Source: Treponema sp. (GTDB taxonomy: Bacteria > Spirochaetota > Spirochaetia > Treponematales > Treponemataceae). Taken from it: a DNA stretch of 23,517 nucleotides. Each line of letters starts with the position of its first letter. Within the stretch, counting starts at the first letter, position 1. The stretch covers positions 1 through 23,517 of the forward strand of contig JAILNY010000072.1 in NCBI GenBank assembly GCA_024691105.1. The letters are read 5' to 3'. The notes beneath the pieces were generated by a model that saw only the letters and a list, made by a program, of their open reading frames with translations, was not told where the DNA came from and searched no databases. The position numbers and the translations under genes were made by a program. Shown here piece after piece: positions 5,977 through 12,347 of the stretch.

Positions 5977-7320
5977 TATTGGTGCCGGGATACGACCGCC
6001 GCGGTTGATGAAATCAGCGCAGCCAAATTTACTTACAGGCATTACAGGACAACCGCCAAGCAAGCCGCCAAATTCAACCCACTCGCCAGCTTTCTTTCCA
6101 GGAGCCGGAATCAAACGACAGGCCGTAGTCTTATTGTTTACCATTCCAATCGCAAACTCATCTGCAAGAATACCAGAAATTGTCGTAGCCGGTGTGTCCC
6201 CAGGAATTGCAATCATATCAAGACCAACAGAACATACAGTTGTCATCGCCTCAAGTTTTTCAAGACAGATAGAACCGTTCTTTGCAGCTTCAATCATTCC
6301 TTCGTCTTCACTAACCGGAATAAACGCGCCGCTCAAACCACCAACGTTTGTGCTGGCCATTACACCGCCTTTCTTTACCATATCCGTAAGCATTGCAAGA
6401 GCCGCAGTAGTTCCCGGCGCTCCACAACCTTCAAGACCAATTTCTTCAAGAATGCGCGCAACAGAATCCCCGACAGCCGGAGTCGGCGCTAAAGACAAAT
6501 CAAGAATACCAAAATCAACACCAAGACGGCGCGCAGCTTCCGAACCTACAAGCTGCCCCATACGTGTAATCTTAAACGCCATCTTTTTAATACCGTCAGC
6601 CAGAACATTAATCGGCTGACCCTTGTATTCGCGGGCAGCCGCAAGAATAACGCCAGGACCAGATACACCAACATTGATTACACAGTCAGCTTCTCCTGGT
6701 CCATGGAACGCACCAGCCATAAACGGATTATCTTCCGGAGCATTACAGAATACAACAAGCTTTGCACAACCGTTCACATCGCAGTTCTTAGAAACTTCGG
6801 CAGTCTTTATAATTGTTTCACCCATCATTTTTACGGCATCCATATTGATACCAGATTTTGTCGAACCTACATTTACAGAAGAACATACAAAGTTTGTCGA
6901 AGCAAGTGCTTCAGGAATTGAATCAATCAAAATGCGGTCAGCCGGTGTAATTCCCTTTTGTACGAGCGCAGAAAAACCACCGATAAAATTCACACCAAGC
7001 TCCTGAGCACAGCGGTCAAGAGTTTTAATGTAAGGAACATAATTCTTTGCCTCGCTCGCACCGGCAACCAGTGCAATCGGAGTTACAGAAATTCGCTTAT
7101 TAATAATAGGAACACCAAATTCTTTTTCAATGTCCTGTCCGGTCTTTACAAGGTTCCCAGCCTTTTTCATTACCTTGTCATAAATCTTGTCGCAGGCTCT
7201 TTTACTGTCCGAGTCCGCACAATCCAAAAGCGAAATACCCATCGTAATACAACGGATGTCGAGCTTTTGACGCATAAACATATTTACTGTTTCTTGAATT
7301 TCAACCGGTGAAAAAATCAT
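5959..7320 (-). CDS. DUF711/UPF0210 (PFL-like) family protein
   Basis: The 453-residue protein matches the UPF0210/DUF711 family in length and in conserved stretches such as ITMGISLLDC, PIINKRISVTPIAL, VNVGSTKSGINMDAV and APTPAVGDSVA. It ends in GGRIPAPIHSFRN. The family is related in fold to glycyl-radical enzymes (PFL-like) but has no established reaction. In many bacteria it is next to a small ACT-domain protein (UPF0237); none is seen here. It has no signal peptide and should be cytosolic. The ATG follows AGAGG six bases upstream, and a promoter lies at 7349-7377. The gene is visibly richer in GC than the yidC-khpB region, and a second copy of its 3' tail lies downstream, which hints at allele replacement. 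Confidence 0.9.
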   Translation of the reverse strand: MIFSPVEIQETVNMFMRQKLDIRCITMGISLLDCADSDSKRACDKIYDKVMKKAGNLVKTGQDIEKEFGVPIINKRISVTPIALVAGASEAKNYVPYIKTLDRCAQELGVNFIGGFSALVQKGITPADRILIDSIPEALASTNFVCSSVNVGSTKSGINMDAVKMMGETIIKTAEVSKNCDVNGCAKLVVFCNAPEDNPFMAGAFHGPGEADCVINVGVSGPGVILAAAREYKGQPINVLADGIKKMAFKITRMGQLVGSEAARRLGVDFGILDLSLAPTPAVGDSVARILEEIGLEGCGAPGTTAALAMLTDMVKKGGVMASTNVGGLSGAFIPVSEDEGMIEAAKNGSICLEKLEAMTTVCSVGLDMIAIPGDTPATTISGILADEFAIGMVNNKTTACRLIPAPGKKAGEWVEFGGLLGGCPVMPVSKFGCADFINRGGRIPAPIHSFRN

Positions 7321-7348
7321 AAAAAACCTCTTATTTTTATTAAATTGA

Positions 7349-7377
7349 AGTTTACAAAAAAAAACCTTTTTTTACAA
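7349..7377 (-). promoter_or_regulatory. Promoter of the DUF711 gene
   Basis: On the minus strand TTGTAA (7372-7377), 17 bases including runs of A and T, then TAAACT (7349-7354). It would give a leader of about 20 bases with the AGAGG ribosome binding site. Confidence 0.45.
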
Positions 7378-7406
7378 TTCATTTTCCTCTAAATATGTCA
7401 TATAAT
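7378..7406 (+). promoter_or_regulatory. Promoter of the hydroxyacid dehydrogenase gene, apparently leaderless
   Basis: A perfect TATAAT at 7401-7406 is followed by six bases and the ATG at 7413. The best -35 at 17-base spacing is TTCATT (7378-7383), which is weak. There is no ribosome binding site before the ATG. Confidence 0.5.
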
Positions 7407-7412
7407 CGGAAC

Positions 7413-8372
7413 ATGAAAATCTTAGTAATTAACAATCTTTTAGATCAAAAACATATTGAACTTATCAAACAAACTGCTCTCTCACTTGGTGCTCAGGTGA
7501 ATTTTTATACAGCCGACTCCGAAATTCCAAAAACCGACTACGATGCAGATATTATCTACGGTTTTGCGCCTTCCATAGTGAATTCAAGTAAGACCCTCAA
7601 ATGGCTCTGCATACCCTGGGCCGGAGTCGACTCAATTTTAAAACCCGGCTACTTTGCAAACGAAGACTGCTTCCTTACCAATGCCGCGGGCGCGTATGGC
7701 GTTTCAATCGCAGAACACATGATTGCCACCGCCCTTATTATGATGCGCCGTCTCAACGAATTTTTTAGAGAAACGCAGGAGGGCAAATGGCTCTCTCCAC
7801 GACCGCAAAAATCCCTTAAAGACAGCAGAATCACAGTCCTCGGAACCGGCGACATCGGCACAACCTTCGCCATCCGCGCCCGCGCCTTTGAACCAAAAAC
7901 CATCATCGGTGTCTGCCGAAGCGGTAAAAGCACTTCCTCAATTTACGACAAAGTACTTCCCGTAACTGAACTTGATTCAGTTTTACCGCAAACAGATTTA
8001 CTTGCAATGAGCCTTCCTTCAACGCCAGAGACTGCAGGTATTCTCTCGCGCGAACGACAGGCGCTTTTACCGCGCGGTTCATACATCATCAATGTCGGCC
8101 GCGGCTCTGCCATTGACGAAGACGCCCTTGCCCAAAATCTTGAATCCGGACATTTTGCCGGCGCTGCCCTTGATGTATTTCAGAAAGAGCCGCTTCCTAA
8201 AGACAATAAGCTCTGGCATACAAAAAATCTTTTGATTACTCCTCATGTTGCGGGTAATATGACAGTTCCTTATACAAAAGATAAAAACGTAGAAATGTTT
8301 CTGGAAGATTTAAAAAATTTTGTGCAGGGAAAACCCCTGCACTATGCTGTAGATAAAAAATTAGGATATTAA
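7413..8372 (+). CDS. D-isomer-specific 2-hydroxyacid dehydrogenase
   Basis: The 319-residue protein has the NAD(P)-binding motif GTGDIG (144-149) and the catalytic triad of the D-2-hydroxyacid dehydrogenase family. These are Arg230 in NVGRGSAIDE, Glu259 in FQKEPLP and His278 in ITPHVAGN. It should reduce a 2-oxoacid such as glyoxylate, hydroxypyruvate or another small keto acid in the cytosol; it most recalls the GhrA-like branch. The exact substrate is not shown. The start at 7413 (MKILVINN) fits the family. An earlier in-frame ATG at 7395 lies upstream of the TATAAT box and would not be transcribed from it. The stop is three bases from the stop of the converging GH18-like gene. Confidence 0.88.
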   Translation: MKILVINNLLDQKHIELIKQTALSLGAQVNFYTADSEIPKTDYDADIIYGFAPSIVNSSKTLKWLCIPWAGVDSILKPGYFANEDCFLTNAAGAYGVSIAEHMIATALIMMRRLNEFFRETQEGKWLSPRPQKSLKDSRITVLGTGDIGTTFAIRARAFEPKTIIGVCRSGKSTSSIYDKVLPVTELDSVLPQTDLLAMSLPSTPETAGILSRERQALLPRGSYIINVGRGSAIDEDALAQNLESGHFAGAALDVFQKEPLPKDNKLWHTKNLLITPHVAGNMTVPYTKDKNVEMFLEDLKNFVQGKPLHYAVDKKLGY

Positions 8373-8375
8373 ATT

Positions 8376-9491
8376 TTATTCAGATTTTTCTGAACCGAGC
8401 GCTTTAGTTCCGGACTTATTGTTTCCAATCCATTCCCAGACAGCGCAGTCTTCCTGACCCATTCTCCAGAAAGCGATGCAATTGTAACCCTTTGACTTAT
8501 ACATTCGACTTCGCTCAACATTAGAATAGGCATCCTCGTACCAGCCCGTTACGGTAACCTCTGTCGTATATGTATAATGCGGAACACCCTTTTCGCGTTC
8601 AATCTTAACAACATCATGCTCGTGCGCAAGACGGTTCATTCCGTTAAATGCCCATGCCTGCTGAACAGGTTCGCTTGCCCAGGTTCTTCCATAAAACGGT
8701 AGACCTATAATATATTTTTTTGTATTCCAGACAGTCTTTGCATATTCTGCAATCTTTTCACACCAGTCATAAGATGCAATCGAGCCTGCAGGTCCCTTTG
8801 TCCAGTGCTCATCATAAGCCATAATCATAATGCGGTCTGCAATCTTTCCGATTTTTTCATAATTATAAACATCGTTTTTCAATGTTTTAACTCTGGCAGG
8901 AACACATACAGTAAGTGGCTTTTTTCCAAGACCTTTTTTTAATTCCTTTAAGAAAGACAAAAAGTTTTCGGCATCTTTTTTTGGAACAAGCTCCCAGTCT
9001 ACCTGAAGTCCGTCAAATTCCTCAGATGCTTCAAGCAAACCCTTAATAATCTTGTCACGTGCTTTGTAGTCCGGATCAAGACAAAAATGCGACAACGAAG
9101 TACTTTCACAAATTGTTACAAGATGAACTCTTCCCTTAAAATTTGGACCAACGCAAGAGCGCTTTGGAACATTTGTAAGCTCACCATAACAGTTAACTTC
9201 CGCAGCAAAAAGTCCAATATCCGTTAACGGAGTTGTATCATCGTAATCCGTAAGGCGCGAAATCATTACATATCCCCAGACTTCATCAAATAAAACAGGA
9301 TCACCTTTTATATCAGCATTCCACTTGTAAGGATGACTATATTCCGGATACATAACTCCGTCTTCGGTTACAGTTTTTTCTGTTACCTTTGGATATTTTT
9401 TTGGATTTTTTGTATCTGAAAATAATGTAAATGAACAGATTACAGCTACAGCACAAACTCCGGTAATTTTTTTTGCGAGTGAATAATTCAT
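8376..9491 (-). CDS. Secreted glycoside hydrolase family 18-like protein
   Basis: A signal peptide covers about residues 1-25 (MNYSLAKKITGVCAVAVICS...). The GH18 barrel follows with the catalytic motif DGxxxDxE as DGLQVDWE, making Glu167 the proton donor. Later GH18 landmarks are IMIMAYDEHW and the final-strand tryptophan region CIAFWRMGQED. The family cleaves beta-1,4-linked N-acetylglucosamine in chitin or peptidoglycan, and the layout resembles single-domain YaaH-type proteins without their LysM repeats. In a spirochaete it may act on the cell wall or on host and plant glycans from the periplasm or cell surface. The ATG follows CTGGGG. It converges on the dehydrogenase gene with only three bases between stops and no clear terminator there. 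Confidence 0.85.
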   Translation of the reverse strand: MNYSLAKKITGVCAVAVICSFTLFSDTKNPKKYPKVTEKTVTEDGVMYPEYSHPYKWNADIKGDPVLFDEVWGYVMISRLTDYDDTTPLTDIGLFAAEVNCYGELTNVPKRSCVGPNFKGRVHLVTICESTSLSHFCLDPDYKARDKIIKGLLEASEEFDGLQVDWELVPKKDAENFLSFLKELKKGLGKKPLTVCVPARVKTLKNDVYNYEKIGKIADRIMIMAYDEHWTKGPAGSIASYDWCEKIAEYAKTVWNTKKYIIGLPFYGRTWASEPVQQAWAFNGMNRLAHEHDVVKIEREKGVPHYTYTTEVTVTGWYEDAYSNVERSRMYKSKGYNCIAFWRMGQEDCAVWEWIGNNKSGTKALGSEKSE

Positions 9492-9589
9492 TTTGACCCC
9501 AGTTGTAAAATTTTTTTCGCGCGGAAAGTTTTACCTTTTTTGACTATCATCTTTAATTGCAATTCCGCAAAAAAGACAATAATCCCGAC

Positions 9590-9608
9590 CCGATAATAAA
9601 TTTATCGG
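9590..9608. other. Hairpin over the stop codon of the ABC gene
   Basis: CCGATAA (9590-9596) and TTATCGG (9602-9608) form a seven-base stem with a five-base loop that includes the stop codon. On the minus strand a T6 run comes only about 20 bases later, so it is a weak terminator candidate. Confidence 0.35.
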
Positions 9609-11191
9609 CATAAAATCTTATACATTGGAGTATCTTTTGGATGAAATTCTAAAATATTTTTTTCACAATCCAAAACCTCTGTCGGATCGTGCGTTACATG
9701 CAGCAATGTCGTAGTTCCGCTTTCTGCAACCGTTTCAAGCAAATCAAGAATCTTCTGCCTGTAATTTTCATCAAGGCCGTGACACGGTTCATCCAGAATC
9801 AAAACCGGCGGACATTTTACAGCCGCGCGCAAAATCAAAATCGCACGCTGCTCACCATAACTTATAGAACTAAAGCTTTCGTCTTCGCGTCCTTCAAACC
9901 CGCCAAGAGACAGCCACTTTTTTGCCGCAGCTTTTTCAACATCCGTTGCAGCCTCGTACAGCCCGATTGAATCCCTAAAGCCCGAAATTATAACGTTTTC
10001 CAGAGTCGTAGAACCGACCATGCGATATTCAACATGCAGCCTGTACGATACAATTCCAAGCCTGCGCTTAATATCCCAGATCGTCTCACCACTGCCACGA
10101 CGCGCACCAAAAAGACGCACATCATTACTGAATACCTGCATATTGTCGCCGGTAATCAATTCCAAAAATGTCGTCTTTCCAGAACCGTTAGGTCCGCGGA
10201 TAAGCCAGTGCTCGCCCTTATTAAGCTTCCAGTTCAAATCAACAAGAACACGGTTATCGCCCCAGCCGACATTTACGTTATTCATCTCAATTAAAGTTTC
10301 TGCGTTCTCTTCTTTTTCAGCATGCAAAACGCTTGTTTCCTGGTGAATTTTTTCTAAATCGTTTTTAAAATCAGCGCGGCCTTTTTCTCTTTCTTCTGCA
10401 TTAGCTGAATTTCTGTCATCGCGCATTTTCTCATAATCAGAGCGGTCTCCGTTAAAGGAGATTTTTCCATCAGTAAACTCTAAAACACGGTTTATCGCAT
10501 CAGGAATTTCGTGCCATCTCTCCATTCCTAAAATAATGCGCGGAAACTCAAGCGAATCATCTGCCTTAAGCTGTTTTCCTGCAATTGAATCAAAAAAGTC
10601 CAGCAAAATTTTCCGGCTTTCGGCATCAAGACCTGCAAAAGGATCACTTAAAATCAAAAGCTTTTTTCCGCTTAAAAGAGCACGCGCAAGCAATGTACGG
10701 CGGATTTCTCCTGTGGACATATACTTAAGTCCGCGGTCAAGTATTTTTTCAATTCCGCACAGTTTTACCTGCGGATACGTTTCAAGACGCATTGCTTCTT
10801 CCGGCAAGGCAGCATTTTTCTTTACCTTTGTCCCGAGTATTGCCTCCGCTAAATACACGCGGCCGGTCCTTCCAATATCCACACCGCCTTCCACATATTC
10901 ACTTTCGTCATTTATTCGTTCCTCTTCAATTAATGCGGCCGCTCGTTCCAAAGACACAATTTCAATTGAGTCACCAAAAATATTAGAAAAATGCGCATCA
11001 CTTTCGCCGCATGGAACAATTGATCTTTGTCCGCACAAAGCTTTCAAAAAATCAGCCTTTCCACCGCCATTTGGTCCTATTACAAGCCATGCTTCACCTG
11101 ACTTAAAATTCCAGCTTACGTTATCAAGTTTTACAGATTTACTGTCTTCTATCCTACATTTTTGTATTGTAATTAAATTCTTGCCGTCCAT
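9602..11191 (-). CDS. ABC protein with two ATPase domains, ModF-like
   Basis: Two ABC ATPase domains are fused in one 529-residue chain with no membrane spans. Domain 1 (about 15-230) has the P-loop GPNGGGKAD, with alanine where serine or threonine binds magnesium, a signature YMSTGEIRR, and a Walker B region reading LILSDPFAGLD. Domain 2 (about 290-529) is canonical: GPNGSGKTT, ISYGEQRA, LILDEPCHGLD and the switch histidine in VTHD. A charged linker joins them. The arrangement resembles ModF/PhrA-type soluble double ABC proteins of unclear role. The ATG at 11191 is preferred to an upstream GTG at 11221, because AGGTGA precedes it and the GTG lies upstream of the -10 box. No transporter partner is nearby. 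Confidence 0.85.
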   Translation of the reverse strand: MDGKNLITIQKCRIEDSKSVKLDNVSWNFKSGEAWLVIGPNGGGKADFLKALCGQRSIVPCGESDAHFSNIFGDSIEIVSLERAAALIEEERINDESEYVEGGVDIGRTGRVYLAEAILGTKVKKNAALPEEAMRLETYPQVKLCGIEKILDRGLKYMSTGEIRRTLLARALLSGKKLLILSDPFAGLDAESRKILLDFFDSIAGKQLKADDSLEFPRIILGMERWHEIPDAINRVLEFTDGKISFNGDRSDYEKMRDDRNSANAEEREKGRADFKNDLEKIHQETSVLHAEKEENAETLIEMNNVNVGWGDNRVLVDLNWKLNKGEHWLIRGPNGSGKTTFLELITGDNMQVFSNDVRLFGARRGSGETIWDIKRRLGIVSYRLHVEYRMVGSTTLENVIISGFRDSIGLYEAATDVEKAAAKKWLSLGGFEGREDESFSSISYGEQRAILILRAAVKCPPVLILDEPCHGLDENYRQKILDLLETVAESGTTTLLHVTHDPTEVLDCEKNILEFHPKDTPMYKILCR

Positions 11192-11211
11192 AATTTTTTC
11201 ACCTAAAATGT

Positions 11212-11241
11212 AATATAGCACTTTATATTATTTTCTAACAA
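11212..11241 (-). promoter_or_regulatory. Promoter of the ABC protein gene
   Basis: On the minus strand TTGTTA (11236-11241), 18 bases, then TATATT (11212-11217) with TG one base before it (extended -10). The leader would be about 15 to 20 bases and holds the AGGTGA site. Confidence 0.55.
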
Positions 11242-11275
11242 CACCAAAAACTAAAGCAATGGCAAATTCTGGCCG

Positions 11276-11287
11276 ATACTATAGTAT
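11276..11287. promoter_or_regulatory. 12-bp palindrome over a possible -10 box of the YD-repeat gene
   Basis: ATACTATAGTAT is a perfect palindrome and contains TATAGT (11280-11285), a possible plus-strand -10 about 40 bases before the start at 11325. No good -35 is visible. It could be an operator site, or chance in AT-rich DNA. Confidence 0.3.
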
Positions 11288-11324
11288 TAAATGTTTTAGT
11301 TTAATTGAATTTTTCGGAGGTCTT

Positions 11325-12158
11325 ATGAAAAAGCTTCTTTGTACCGCATTATCTATGTGTTTTGGTTTTTCACTTTTTGCTTACGATGCAACTGCATTCC
11401 TTGCACCGGCAACTGGCGTAAAAAGTTATACAAAAACAGACTACACAGTCGCTTCTAAATTTGGTGAATATTTCAGAACACCAAATGCAAAATATCTGCA
11501 CAAATTTAATAACTATGGGCAGGAAGTAGAAAACTCTGAACTTACCGTTGACGGAAAGCTCGTAGATAAAATTACTTATGAATACGATTCAAACGGAAGA
11601 ATTACCTCGCAATCAGGCTTTGATGATTCAGAAAACATCCTCTGGAAAATCGTAAATACATATGATAAAAATGGTCTTAAAGTTGACGAATCTGAATATG
11701 ATGCAAAAGGCAATCTTTACAGTAAATCAATTTACAAATACACAGGCACAAATTGTACAGAAGAAATTTTCTATAACGGAAACGGTGCTTTAATCTGGAA
11801 GAACACTTACGCATACGATGACAAAGGTAACTGCATTTTAATGAATTCATACTATGCATCTGGTGAACTTGAATCTAAAAAAACTTATAAATACAACGAA
11901 CAGAATAAGGTTCAGGAAATTGTTTACTTTGACGATTCAGAAGTTGTAAACAAAAAAGAATTGTATCGCTATGATGCAAAAGGTGCACTTACAGAAATTG
12001 CGACTTACAGCCCTGACAATGTTCTTTATCTTCGTCAGTTCTATAAATATGATGCAAAAGGAAATGTAACAAAAATTACAACTTACAGTATTGCCAAAAA
12101 ATTCGGCACAACCGTAAACGAACTTGTAGGAATGTCAGACTTTACTTACCAATACTAG
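11325..12158 (+). CDS. Secreted YD-repeat (RHS-like) protein
   Basis: The 277-residue protein starts with a signal peptide (MKKLLCTALSMCFGFSLFAYDA). It then has about eight short repeats of the form Y-x-Y-D-x-x-G with a following tyrosine, for example YEYDSNGR, NTYDKNG, YAYDDKGN, YKYNEQNK, YRYDAKGA and YKYDAKGN. These resemble the YD repeats of RHS proteins and the MORN/toxin_YwqK-like repeats of small secreted proteins, which form beta-strand stacks. There is no toxin domain or RHS core, so it is a stand-alone repeat protein of unknown role in the periplasm or on the surface. The start is fixed by GGAGG four bases before the ATG; upstream in-frame codons lack support. Confidence 0.8.
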   Translation: MKKLLCTALSMCFGFSLFAYDATAFLAPATGVKSYTKTDYTVASKFGEYFRTPNAKYLHKFNNYGQEVENSELTVDGKLVDKITYEYDSNGRITSQSGFDDSENILWKIVNTYDKNGLKVDESEYDAKGNLYSKSIYKYTGTNCTEEIFYNGNGALIWKNTYAYDDKGNCILMNSYYASGELESKKTYKYNEQNKVQEIVYFDDSEVVNKKELYRYDAKGALTEIATYSPDNVLYLRQFYKYDAKGNVTKITTYSIAKKFGTTVNELVGMSDFTYQY

Positions 12159-12159
12159 A

Positions 12160-12276
12160 GCGCGCGTAAATTACAATTCAGTTTCTTAACTGATTGTTCC
12201 GCGCGCCACAAGTTGCTTCGCAACTTTGTGTTTTGCCACTTGTTCGAAATTGTTCGAGATTCGAAGAACGAATCTC
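12160..12276. repeat. Cluster of three hairpins in the convergent intergenic region
   Basis: Hairpin 1 (12160-12206) has a 7-bp GCGCGCG/CGCGCGC outer stem and an inner CAAT-CAGTT/AACTG-ATTG stem with a TCTT loop. Hairpin 2 (12207-12230) has a 10-bp stem with one bulge and a TTC loop. Hairpin 3 (12256-12276) is a perfect 8-bp stem GAGATTCG/CGAATCTC with a five-base loop. None is followed by a T run. They look like a REP-like palindromic element or a structured RNA tail rather than terminators. Confidence 0.5.
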
Positions 12277-12295
12277 TCATTCTAATTAAAAAGAA

Positions 12296-12334
12296 CCCGC
12301 GACTTCATTCATTGAAAATCGCGGGCTTTTTTTT
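12296..12334. terminator. Bidirectional intrinsic terminator
   Basis: CCCGCGA (12296-12302) pairs with TCGCGGG (12319-12325), with a small TTCA/TGAA stem inside the loop. On the plus strand C and eight T follow (12327-12334). On the minus strand the stem is followed by TTCTTTTT. It ends both the YD-repeat gene and the long minus-strand block that closes with the ankyrin gene. Confidence 0.85.
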
Positions 12335-12347
12335 CTATCAAATAATC

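Noticed and set aside
5836..6619. Long plus-strand frames opposite the DUF711 gene
   Set aside because: They are antisense to a well-conserved gene and show no protein features; the higher GC there favours long accidental frames.
8376..8394. Hairpin TTCAG-ATTTTT-CTGAA between the converging dehydrogenase and GH18 genes as a terminator
   Set aside because: The stem is only five weak pairs, lies mostly inside the GH18 coding end and has no T run after it.
10536..11213. A 225-codon open frame on the plus strand
   Set aside because: It lies wholly antisense to the double ABC protein, has no ribosome binding site, and its composition is that of a reverse-strand shadow.
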